Source: Tetrastigma voinierianum | Taxonomy: Eukaryota; Streptophyta; Magnoliopsida; Vitales; Vitaceae | Assembly: GCA_016808115.1 (NCBI GenBank) | Contig: JAEQBH010005067.1 | Location: forward strand, 186,001 to 250,000 | Reading direction: 5' to 3' | Length of the DNA: 64,000 bases | Part shown: positions 1 through 9,829 of the stretch, in pieces | Position numbering within the stretch: the stretch's first letter is position 1 | Layout of the letters: each line of letters opens with the position of its first letter | The notes under the pieces: generated by a model | What the model was told of the DNA's origin: nothing | The model's input: the letters and a program-made list of their open reading frames with translations, nothing else | The model's database searches: none | Position numbers and translations under genes: made by a program

Positions 1-210
1 ATGGAGCACTATGGGTGGAGGAGTCCATGTGGGAGGCTTGAGGACACGTCTGAGGCCTTTATCAATACCGTTTAGGGATGAAGGTAAATGGTTTAATGGA
101 TTTAAGATTTAAACGACAGGTTCGTGCATGGTAGAGTGCGCATTGCATATGCATGTGAGTGATTGTGATTGTCCTGAATTTAGGGACGAAATTCCTTTAA
201 GGAGGGAGAA
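1..210 (+). pseudogene. 3' end of Tekay-like gypsy polyprotein (family T1)
   Basis: This is the last stretch of a Ty3/gypsy polyprotein whose body lies left of the window. Frame 3 from base 3 reads LW-VEESMWEA before a stop, which fits the chromodomain tail of Del/Tekay elements (usual form LWxxxxVEEATWE). Near 178-210 the sequence reads through an EFRDEIPLRREN-like end, the standard C-terminus (NFGDEIxLRxG) just before the purine-rich tract and 3' LTR. Several stops and frame changes break it. It is followed directly by the T1 3' LTR. Confidence 0.7.
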
Positions 211-2223
211 TGGAGCAGGAAATTCCAATTTATGGAATAAGGGCAAAATCGTAATTTCGATTACAAAATTGTAATTTCGGTTAAAAATCCGTAATTTATT
301 CTCTAAATCTCGGATGAAGAAACGGATTGCACCGTTGGAATCGTCTCGCGAAATCTAGTTAGCACGTAAAATTTCGTAATATTCGAGAACGATCGGAGTT
401 GACACGTTTTTCGAGGCATGGCGTTCGGGTGTTATAAAAGCGATTTTCTATCTGACCAGAAAGTCACATGCTGCGATACTCATATTGCCATAAGTGGTAT
501 GAGTAGAGAAATGATGAAAATGAATGTGTGAGAGATAGTCATAGAATATCAGTGCAGTAAGGGACATAATGGTCATTTGGAATTTGATTTAAGTCACTAA
601 ATGACAAAATAGTAAATAGTTATCTTCCACAAATGTTAAAAAGAGAGCCCAGCGTGAGAGGAAAGAGATTTTGGTCCAGTAGCGATTTGTAGAAGTTAGA
701 GAGAAGAACCTTCTCTTTAGATCGTGGTGATCGGCCGTCGGCGGTCTTCGGGACAAGAAAGGAGAGCGCTCACGGCGGAGAGGGAGAAGCGGCGTGGGTG
801 CGTTTAGGAAGTTTCTTGAGCTCAGCGAGATAGGGGTTTCTCCTACTTGGTTTTATTCTCAGTTTAAGTACTTTGTGGATGTTTGAGTTGAATGAGTAGT
901 GAGAGTGGTTTGATCGATTCAAATCGGAGCCAGGGTGTTAAATTTTTGAAATCCATGTGGACGTCCAGTGACTGTCACGGACTAATTGGGTTGCTTATGC
1001 TTGAAATCATGTGTTAATGTGTGCCTTGATTTGGAAAAGTAGGGAATGGCGAAGTGAAATGCGAGTTCACAAGAGTGAGCAGATGGTGAGTGTTGGGCAG
1101 TAAACTGGGACTTCTTGTTCCTAGGAATAGTGACACAAAATATATTTTTACGTGAAAATATGTTTGATCGAGTGATTGAGTTGAATTCTTTCGTGTTTGA
1201 CTAATGTAGTGAGCTAATTTTGGTGTAATAGATTGTGTGGAATTACACTTGTATAGTTGTGTGATTTAAAATTATGTGGATATGTACATGTTTACATATT
1301 TGCATGTGTGTTATATGAGTTATTGAAATGAACATCATATTGCATTTCATATGCCTTTGAGGTAACTAGAAGTGGTGAGTGCATGACATGGAAAAGTGAA
1401 AGAAAAAGCGAAAGCGTTTTTGAAGGAATTTCACGGGATGATATTGGGAGGAGTGGGTTGGGAGATGGGCCCAGCGGATCATTTTGGATAGAGGACCATG
1501 ACGTTTCGGAAGCTCACCAACCAATTCGCCTCGGAGAGTAGTCCCACATTTTTAGAATATTTAATTAGTATATTTTCAGAATAAATGGGTTTTGTTTTGA
1601 AAATGATTGTTACTCATATGACTTAGGCAAGTGTGAAGTCGGTCGGGAGGCTCGGGGCGTGGGGATGGCATGTAGACATTAGAGTGGGGATCACGAATTT
1701 GCTTGAATGCCGTGTTTATTTTGGAGCATTGCTTGCATAGGTGGAAGTAGCCCACTTGAGAGCGATTCTCCTGCGAGCGATAGCTCACCAGTCGTGGGAC
1801 CCTTTTCTGAGTGCGGGGCGTGCGAGGACGGCTCGTCTGAAGGTTGAGGTTTAGAAGAAAATGGGATTGTGGCTTTGGGTTTGTAGTGCATACATGTGTT
1901 AGAATGTTAGAGATTTTAATATGTGTTGTATAAGGAGAATTGAAATTACCTCTCTTGTAACTGTGGACCTGCTAATTAGACTCACTTGATTAGTATGTAT
2001 ATTGAGTCTTGTTTACGGGCTGAGTGGTAGTATTGGATATATATTGCATATATTTGTTGTTGGACAGTCAATGCGGGTTTTACTCTGATATTTTATTTGG
2101 GTAGAGCTCCCATTACAAAGAGCTACTGCCAGATTTTGATAATGTCGAGGTCACCCGACATTCACGGCTCTATTAAGCGGGTTGCGGGTAGTCAGCGGAC
2201 CCGAGATTTTAGAGGGCGTTACA
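211..2223 (+). repeat. 3' LTR of T1 gypsy element (copy 1 of 3)
   Basis: This 2.0-kb LTR matches the copies at 7186-9217 and 33320-35242. Shared landmarks are 'gggcaaaatcgtaatttcg' near the start, 'tctcgcgaaatctag', the 'agcccactt..gattctcctgcga..agctcacc' block (about 1747-1792) and the end 'gtagagctc..aaagagctactg..gggcgt'. The start is set by the purine-rich tract at about 200-210 and the end by the family consensus (ggcgtca, here ggcgttaca). Because a polyprotein end precedes it, this copy is a 3' LTR and not a solo LTR. It ends about 245 bp upstream of the UGT start codon. Confidence 0.8.
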
Positions 2224-2467
2224 CAAGTTTTTTACAACCAAACCCTAATTTTTTTCCTTTCCCTTTCCGGATCCCAAAATTCAATAAAGTAGTAGGCATT
2301 GGAGGAGAAGTTCTAGGCTCCTTTCCACAGCCCTCCAAAGGAGAAGAAGAAAGTTATGTTGAGTTGACTAATCTACAGCCATGGATTCTTGTGCTCCAAG
2401 CTATAATTAGCTATAAGAATCAACATTTACTCTCTCTCTCTCTGTGTTTGTATATACTATAGTAGTG
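2224..2467 (+). promoter_or_regulatory. Residual 5' flank of the UGT pseudogene
   Basis: This is the only DNA left between the T1 LTR and the UGT reading frame. It has a (TC)n run at 2430-2441 and TATA-like 'tatatac' at about 2450-2456, very close to the ATG. A conventional promoter further upstream would have been displaced by the retrotransposon. An open frame crosses this region (2097-2462) but runs out of the LTR and shows no recognisable domain, so I do not treat it as a gene. Confidence 0.45.
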
Positions 2468-3907
2468 ATGATGAAGAAAGCTGAGCTGGTGTTTGTCCCT
2501 CTTCCTGTTATAGGCCATATTGTCTCCATTTTAGAGTTTGCAAAGCTTGTCGTCGATCGCGATGATCGCTTCTCCATATTTCATTCTGGTCATGAATCTG
2601 CCTTTGCTTCAGCATTCCGCTGTCAATTCCCACATCCGTTCAGTTTCTGAGTCAGTTTCAGAGCGTATTCAGTTCATCCACCTTCCTCAACTTCCGGTCA
2701 ATTTCTCCATCTCCAACTCAGAAAAGTTGTCTTCAACCTATGCAGTCTGCTGTTCAGTTGAAGACCAAAAACCTGTCGTGAGAAACGCAGTCAAGCAGCT
2801 GCTCATGACTCGGTCCGAGTCCACCCGGCTCGCCGGGTTTGTGTTTGATTTGCTTTGCACATCCCTGGGGGACGTAGCTGATGAATTGGGTGTTCCTTCT
2901 TATGTTTTCTTCCCCCCCAGCGCAGCCTTTCTTGATCTCATGTTCCATCTTCAAGCTCTCCATGACCACCAAGATGTGGATGTTACTGAGTTGGTTGACT
3001 CGGACGCTGAGTTGGTTCTCCCGAGTTTTGTCAACTCGGTTCCTGCTCGAGTCCTGCCTTGTTTGTTGGCCGACAAGGAGGGTGGTGGATCCACTGTTAT
3101 TCTCAATTCTGCAAGGCGGCTTAGGGGTAAGAAGGGTATTATAGTAAATACATGTATGGAGTTAGAATCTCATGCTATTAGCTCCTTTCTTGATCATGGT
3201 ACATCTCCTCCTATATATCCCGTGGGGCCCATGCTAAACCTTAAGCATAGGAAACATGTTGAGCATGATGATGATGATGATCATGATGATACTAATATGG
3301 ATATCTTGAATTATTTCGATGATTGGCCTCAATCATCTGTGGTTTCTTATGCTTTAGGAAGTAATGGTGTCTTTCCTTTAGATCGAGGTCAAAGAGATAG
3401 CTAGCGGCAGCGATAGTCCTTCGCTTCTTGTGGAGTCTTAGATCTGCTTATACCCAAATGGTGAGGATTACGATACCTAGTAACTACACAAATCTTGAAG
3501 AGGTTTTACCTCAAGGATTCTTGGATCGAACAACTGGAATTGGAAAGGTAATTGGATGGGCCCCACAATCACTTGTCTTGGCTCACCCGTCAATTGGGGG
3601 ATTTGTGTCTCATTGTGGATGGAATTCTATACTAGAAAGTCTATGGTGTGGAGTACCCATAGCCACATAGCATATACTGCAGTCTTGACTTAATGCATTT
3701 CAACTAGTAAAAGAGTTAGGATTGGCGATTGAGATTTCGATAGATTATAAGATCGACAATCCTCAACTTGTGAGAGCTGAGAAGATTGAGAATGGTATAA
3801 GAAATTTGATGAGCATTACCAAGAAAGTGAAAGAAAGAAGAAGCGAAGGAGATAAAAAATATAAAAATACCTTGATGAGGCGAATCTTCATACACTTGCT
3901 TGACTAA
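2468..3907 (+). pseudogene. UGT71-like UDP-glycosyltransferase pseudogene
   Basis: Family role: transfers a sugar from a UDP-sugar to small acceptors such as phenolics or terpenoids in the cytosol. The N-terminus MMKKAELVFVPLPVIGHIVS carries the catalytic His of the GH pair and resembles UGT71 enzymes. The frame shifts by +1 near 2579, stays open to about 3380 and shifts again at about 3388 and 3424. It then gives the PSPG box (WAPQ, GGFVSHCGWNS, LESLWCGVPIAT, 3555-3667). The box is broken by TAG at 3668-3670, where the family has Trp, and by TGA at 3686-3688; one codon of the WPLYAEQQ segment is missing. The C-terminal part (LVKELGLAIEI onward) is in frame to TAA at 3905. Total length is near the family norm (about 480 codons), without introns. 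An acidic (GAT)n-encoded Asp run (about 3263-3290) is unusual. The PSPG stops make it non-functional as read. Confidence 0.9.
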
Positions 3908-4278
3908 GTTTAATTGAGGATATGATCCTGTGTTGCATGAAAATAATGCTAATACTAATATTTCAAATATTCAAGGGATATGTTATTTCTAAAAATATTA
4001 AGGTTGTATGGTTGTTATTGTATTTTTCGAAGGATTAAATTTAAGAATCCTTTTTTGCTTTTAATCGAGAATCGATGTAGAAACAAGAATAGTGTATCAA
4101 TGTTCTTCACATGCATTCGAATCTTAATCAATATGTCTGAATTAGTTGAATTAGAACTTAAATGAATATCGATTGGTGTTAATTTGATCTTCATACACTT
4201 GCTTAAGATGTCTAATTAAGAATATTATGATCATCAATATCATATGAAAACTATGCTAATATGATTCAAACATCCAAT
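3884..4278 (+). repeat. Direct duplication of the UGT 3' end
   Basis: The block starting 'atcttcatacacttgctt' at about 3884, which contains the UGT stop codon, recurs at about 4189. Both copies go on for roughly 95 bp through 'gctaatat.att.caaa.at.caa'. Start-to-start distance is about 305 bp. The second copy lies past the stop with no upstream UGT sequence, so it is either a local duplication or the scar of a lost paralogue. Confidence 0.6.
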
Positions 4279-4324
4279 GCGGAAGTTAGCGTAGGTAAAA
4301 GAAACCATTTTCGTTATATCTTAT

Positions 4325-4650
4325 GGAAGAGTTAGTTCTAAGGAACCAAAGATTGCTTTTATTGTTCCTTTTGATCGTTATGAATTGAATGTTATGCCAT
4401 TTGGTCTTAAAAATTCAGAATTTCAACATATAATGAATGAAATATTTAATGCCCATTTTAAATTTATTATTATATGTATAGAGATGATATTTTAATATTT
4501 TCCGAATCTTTAGAAAAACATTTTGTGCATTTGAATTTTTTTAATTTAATTAAAGAAAATTGAATGACATATTCAACGCTTAAAAATGAAATTCTTTCAA
4601 ATTAAAATAAGATTTTAGTTTAATTTTGGGTATTCAGAGTAGGATTGAAT
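4325..4650 (+). pseudogene. Endogenous caulimovirid (pararetrovirus) RT relic
   Basis: An AT-rich segment translates to a reverse-transcriptase palm fragment with the run NVMPFGLKN followed by an FQ..MNEIF-like stretch, an ICI(D)D-like active-site box and an HL motif. The aromatic and hydrophobic pattern around VMPFGLKN is closer to plant pararetroviruses of the Petuvirus/Florendovirus type than to the gypsy elements elsewhere in this window. One extra base falls inside the active-site box, two residues are lost after KN, and stops follow from about 4560. It is a dead fragment with no companion domains. A divergent gypsy RT is the alternative. Confidence 0.6.
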
Positions 4651-5897
4651 AGTTTATTGTATGTTCACATTAAAAAATGTTGGTGGAAGACTAATCTTGT
4701 AAATGTAGACACACAATAAACTATTGATCTATTAATTACCAATTAAACTATAAACTCCTCTCTAAACACTATAAAAAATACAAATTATATTAACTTTTGC
4801 ATTTGTAAAAAATAGTTGGCCAGCGTGATTTTACATTAAAACCTGAATATTTAATGATGAAAAATTTATATAATTGATGAATTGTGAACTTATAAGTATT
4901 TGAGACTTATGTGAAACGAGCGGAACCAAGAGCGATTGTGAGGCACATAGGAAATTGGGGCTTATGAAAAGAAGAGGTAAGCCGGCAATGACTCGAAGAT
5001 TTAATTTATTAAGTATTCTTTTACCAATTAGAGAAGCCAATACTAGTCTCTCCTTGTAGCCTCTCGGTTGAGTACTCCACCAACATAATCAAATAAAATT
5101 ATGTTGAGATTCTTTCAACTTTTTCTTTGTTAGCCTCTTTTTTTTAAGCAAAAATAGAACATGTTAGCCTCTTTTCTTTAAACAAAAATAGAGCAAATTT
5201 GGACAAGGAAAACAGGTTCTACCACTCCTCTTTTCATTAAATTATACATGCTTTATCATTTTTCATTGCAAGGGACACAACACAATCATAACACACACTC
5301 AACACACTACACTTTGTCTACACTTTTGGCTTAACCAAACACCAAACCAAAGACCATACAAACCATAGTTTTACATTAGCCAAAAACAAGCCTGGGCATT
5401 AGATTAGTAATCAACAAACCGGTTCAATGCTAATGAGGAGAATAATTTCATTGGGACGAGCATTTGAAGGAACATTTGTGATCCTAGAGACCTCCTAGCT
5501 AAGTGGTCTCCTACTCGCGACAACAGGGTCATGGCAACCATTCATTTTTCCGGTATAGAGATAACTTAATGGTAATCACACTATTACGTACTAAATTGGT
5601 TGCAAGCAAAAAAATCATAGCAGTTGACTACACTTAAATAGAAAAACTTATTGAAAGTAATTTCAGTGTCTTTCCAGGAATAGAAAGGCTCCTACCGTGA
5701 AGTTTCTAGAGTAAAAGGCACAAATACCTTATCAAAGTCTTTAATGCCTCCACACATTGTGGTACCGAGAATGAATATGGTCTTAATGCATGAAAGAAAA
5801 ATGTACCCATATTAAACAAAATTAACAGCAGTACCAACATTAAACAATCAATACATCAGTATATTAGCATAAAAAAAATTCCATAGCCAGGACTTCA
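4651..5897. other. AT-rich intergenic DNA
   Basis: I see no gene here. A short tandem duplication of about 36 bp lies at 5129-5196 ('gttagcctctttt..aa.caaaaatag' twice). A 69-codon minus-strand frame at 4831-5040 has no recognisable domain. The segment ends in 'cttca', the left target duplication of element G. Confidence 0.5.
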
Positions 5898-6344
5898 TGA
5901 TGGAGCATAAGACTCAGTTAAAACCGAATATTTGGTTTAAAAGTTTGATTTTATTATTTTACTAGGAATAGGATTTAGTTTATATTTATCTTTAATTTAA
6001 AATTGAATTTATTGTTTTTCTAGAATAGGAGTTTGTTTAGGATTTGGTTAAAACCAACTATTTGGTTTAAAATTTGATTTATTGTTTTGATTAGGTTTAG
6101 AGTCAAGTTTGAGTTCATCTACTTTCTAGGAAAGGATATATATCCATTGTTCGTTATAAATTAGGGGATGCGGTTATTAATAAAAAAAAGAAAAGAAAAG
6201 AGAGTTTCTTCTCCCAATCTCTTGCTTTTCGGTATTCTTTTAGAATCAATGAATTCAAGTTGAGAATTCCCCTTAATAGTTTCGGTGTCTTTTCGATCAA
6301 CGCAACTATTTATAATGAATCGGCTATCCCAACCTGCTACATCA
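5898..6344 (+). repeat. 5' LTR of element G
   Basis: The 447-bp LTR runs from 'tgatggagcataag' to 'ctgctacatca'. It aligns over its length with 13362-13796, sharing 'ggtttaaaa.tttgattt' and 'aattagggga..aaaaaaagaaaagag'. Confidence 0.8.
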
Positions 6345-6345
6345 A

Positions 6346-6359
6346 TTGGTATCCAAAGC
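6346..6359 (+). other. Primer-binding site of G (initiator Met tRNA)
   Basis: 'ttggtatccaaagc' lies one base after the LTR and differs by one insertion and one substitution from the common plant PBS TGGTATCAGAGC. Confidence 0.75.
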
Positions 6360-6379
6360 TATCTTCCTACGTCATCTTT

Positions 6380-7181
6380 TGCCTCGTTGCGGAGTGTTGA
6401 TGTGCCTGATTCACGAAGCTTTGCTACCTACAACAACATATCGTAGCCAACAGTACTATCAACAACATGCGTCGGCGTACTTACCCACCATCGGCGTCCC
6501 TTTCGGCGAGGGGAGGATGTTCTGTAGATATTTGTTCGTTTGTGCCCCACAACACCGCATCCTTATCATCACGCACCTCTAGTAGTCACGGGCCTTGATA
6601 ACCGTGATGATACTGCGTTAGAACAAGCATTTAAAATTGGAAATTCCCGAATTTCCGAGTTTCAAGGCAGCGAACTACTAGATTGGATTGGTTCAGTAGA
6701 AGAAGTATTGAAATTCAAAGTTCAGAGCAAACGTACCCTCTGGGTACAGCGTTTTCCTCCCGGTGATTGTTCTTTACATGGTGGCAACAACTGAAGACTT
6801 CTCGTGTTCGTGCCCGTAAGTTGAAGATTGTTTCATGGGATAAATTAAAAAACCACATGCGACGTGCTTTCCTACCATCTGACTATGAGCACACCATGTA
6901 TCCTTGACAATCTACGACAAGGTAATTGAATGGTAGATGGTATGCTTGAGTTTTCTCTTGTAATGTAATAAGATTACTAAAACTGATGCACAATTAGTGT
7001 CCTGATTTATCGGAGGATTACGACAACAACATCAAAATATTTTGAATTTATTTGATCCTCTAATTGTTTCGAAAGCCCATCAACGTGCTTTACTAATTGA
7101 GAAACAGTCACGTTCGAGTTCCCTTGCTGGGCGACACCGTCGAACTCCACTGCTTCTCGGCCGCACTCGCTGCGTCGGTGA
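6380..7181 (+). pseudogene. Gag fragment of element G
   Basis: The reading EFQGSELLDWIGSVEEVLKF (about 6645-6720) is the start of the retrotransposon gag domain. It is followed after frameshifts by WQQLKTSRVRARKLKIVSWD and a MRRAFLPSDYEHTMY-like segment (about 6780-6902), the classical W-x-x-L..R..F.P..Y gag pattern. The tail, with QRALLIEKQSRSSS (about 7080-7120), precedes the zinc-knuckle region, where the T1 solo LTR is inserted. Multiple stops and frameshifts. Confidence 0.75.
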
Positions 7182-7185
7182 TGCC

Positions 7186-9217
7186 TGTAAGGCAGGAGAA
7201 ATTCGATTTACGAATAAGGGCAAAATCGTAATTTCGATTACAAAATTTTAATTTCAGTTAAAAATACGTAATTAATTCTCTAGATCTCGGATGGCGAAAC
7301 GGATCATACCGTTGGAATCGTCTCGCGAAATCTAGTTGGCACGTAAAATTTCATAATTTTAGAAGACGATCGGTAAACGTTTTTGACGTAAGCGTTTAGT
7401 CTTATTAAAATGAATTACGATGCGACGAAAGTCACATATATGCGGTACTCATAACTGCCATAAGTGGTATGATGAAATAACGAAAATGGACGGCCGAGAT
7501 AGTGCGAATATCGAATACAGTGAATGAGGACATAAAAGTCATTTTAGAAATTTATTTTAAAGTGACTAAGGGCCAGAAATGGCAATAGTCATTCATCCTC
7601 TTCATTTGTAAAAAAAAAAAAAAAAAAAAAACGTGAGGAGCTTGATTTCTTTGATCCGGTGGGGTGGAGTGTTGAGAGTTTTAGAGAAGGCACTTCTCAC
7701 GGTTTGCTGATGAAGCCAGTTGGCGGACTTCGGGGTGAGAAGGGAGAAAGCAGTCACAGCGGGCGAGCTGCGTGGACTCACGGTTTAGTGAGGACAACAC
7801 AATTCCTCGAGGTAGGATTTCTCCCTACTTGGGTTTTATTCCTATTTTAAGTGTTTTGTTGATGTTTCGGTTGTTTGCCGTGAGGGCCGTTTGATCGGTC
7901 CCAAAACATGGGACCGAATTGATAAAATTTTTGGGAGAAAAAATGGAGCAGCCGTGCATTTTATCCACGACTGATTGGGTTCTATTGATGGGTTTTTGTG
8001 TGTTAAGTAATACTTTAGATTAATTTAGTAGGGAATGGCGGTAATTTCGGGTTGTAAAGTGAGCGGATTGATTTGTGATCTTTCGGAGATAGTAGCAGGG
8101 GTTTCACTATTCCCGAAACAATATTCTAAAAAATACATTTTATTGAAAATATGTGTTTGGTTAAGTAGTGGTCGAATTGCTTGTGTTTGAAAGATGCTTA
8201 GTGAGCTAATTTTGGTGTTTGAAGCGGATTTCATAACATGTTGTATGAATTAATTTTTGTAAATATATTCATGTTTATATATTTGCATGTGGTTTAAACG
8301 TAATGGAATGGCATACATGCATTCCATATGCACTAAATCCTAGGACCATAGGAATTAGTCCATGAGATGAGTCTAGAAAACGGTTGGATAGTCTAAAAAT
8401 GTGAGTATGAGGTAGTCAGGCCCAAATAATATATCAGCCGTCGGACGCCCGAGTTGATATTTATTCATGGTGATCCATAAACTAAATAATATATCAGCGA
8501 TCGGGCGGTTGATATATATTCATCGGAGGAGTGATCCACAAACAAATAATATATATCAATCGTCGAGATGACCCGATTGATATATATTCACCGGAGAGGT
8601 GCCAGCTAATAAGCGAATATTCTCATCTGAGGCTTAGGCGAGTGTGAGAGAGTGAGTGAATTTCGGGATGCGAGTTGGTCATGTAGACATTCAAGTAGGA
8701 TCGTACATTTGGCAGATATGTGTGTTTTAAATTGGACCATTACCTTTGCGCTTAGGTGGTGAGTAGCCCACTTGGGCGATTCTCCTGCGACTTTAGCTCA
8801 CCTCGTTTAATGGGACCTTTTGCAGTACGGGAGCGTGCGAGGGGAACTGACTAGTCTAGAGATTTATTGTGAAGAAAGCTAGGGATGTGGCCTTGGTGAG
8901 TTGTACATGTATTAGAACTCTTTAGTTTAACTATATGTATTGTTTAGGTAAAAATATTAACTCTTGTAACTATTGGGGTATATAGTTGGTTTTTCTAGTT
9001 GGCATGTACATTGAGTCTTTGTTTATGGGCCCAAGTAGCGCATTGGATATATATTGTATATATTGGACTGTTTAGGACAATTATATGCGAGTCTCTTGTA
9101 TTTGAGTAGAGCTCCGCAGTACAAAGGAGACTGGAATTTTAAAGTGGTGTCGGGTAGCAGCGTCGTGTGTCGCGAGTTGACGGGTAATCAGCGGACCCAC
9201 GGGTTGCCAGGGCGTCA
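7186..9217 (+). repeat. T1 solo LTR inside element G
   Basis: This 2.03-kb copy of the T1 LTR runs from 'tgtaaggcaggag' to 'gggcgtca' with no internal region on either side. The flanks share tgcc (7182-7185 and 9218-9221). Both sides resume gag of G, so this is a solo LTR left by recombination between two LTRs. It carries a poly(A) run at about 7611-7632 and a 60-bp triplicated block at 8425-8600. Confidence 0.85.
8425..8600 (+). repeat. Three tandem 60-bp repeats in the T1 solo LTR
   Basis: Units begin with 'aataatatat' at 8425, 8485 and 8545, each followed by a 'cgtcgg/gatcgg' segment and 'tgatat.tattca..gg'. The T1 copy at 33320-35242 has about two looser units (near 34540-34640), and the 211-2223 copy shows none clearly. 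Confidence 0.7.
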
Positions 9218-9221
9218 TGCC

Positions 9222-9690
9222 CCTAGTCCTGGTCATGGCCCTTTGCTCCTCGACCACTACCCGCCCACGGCGTCGCCCGTTTGTGACCCTTGCTCCTGAT
9301 GCTATCGTTGTTTCTCTTCGCGGTTAACGGTCATCGACGATCTACTTGCCTAGCTTGGAAGCACCTTGCGGTTGATGGCATGGAACTGAGGGTTAAACGA
9401 TGTGATGATGACATCCTCGGCTGATGTTTGAAGGGTATGTTCGCGGTGATGCCCGAGAACAGATTTCTCATATTACAGTTCCAAACGTTTCGTCAAACAA
9501 TTTGTGATTCTTAGGCTGTGAGTCTCTTTCATTCCTATCTTGCCGACAACGGGACGACCTTACTTCTCATCAAACTCGAAGCGGTTGAGAAAGATCATGT
9601 TCAAAACGACATTGAAGTTATCTTTGTGAAGCTGATGCAAATCCATAAGTGCGTTTGACTGGAAGCGAAATCGAATAAGTATCGTTGTGC
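9222..9690 (+). pseudogene. Gag tail and protease-side fragment of element G
   Basis: After the solo LTR the gypsy reading resumes. It has Pro/Arg-rich gag tail-like sequence, then a segment near 9480-9520 where QFVI precedes the position expected for the DSG protease triad (here damaged), and later KLEAVEK (about 9575), which matches the linker after the protease in gypsy pol. The reading is heavily broken. Neither an intact CCHC knuckle nor an intact DSG triad can be read. Confidence 0.45.
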
Positions 9691-9829
9691 ATGATTAGTT
9701 TGTTCTATTAGTTTTATCTTACAGATGATCTTTAACATGTGTATCAGTTCTATGGTTGTTCTCTCAATATTCTTGTAAATAAGTGACGTTGTTGATTATT
9801 ATTTCATAATGGAAAAAATAATACTGTTG

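Noticed and set aside
2097..2462. 121-codon plus-strand frame upstream of the UGT
   Set aside because: It runs from the end of the T1 LTR into the UGT 5' flank, has no domain and is not conserved in the other T1 copies.
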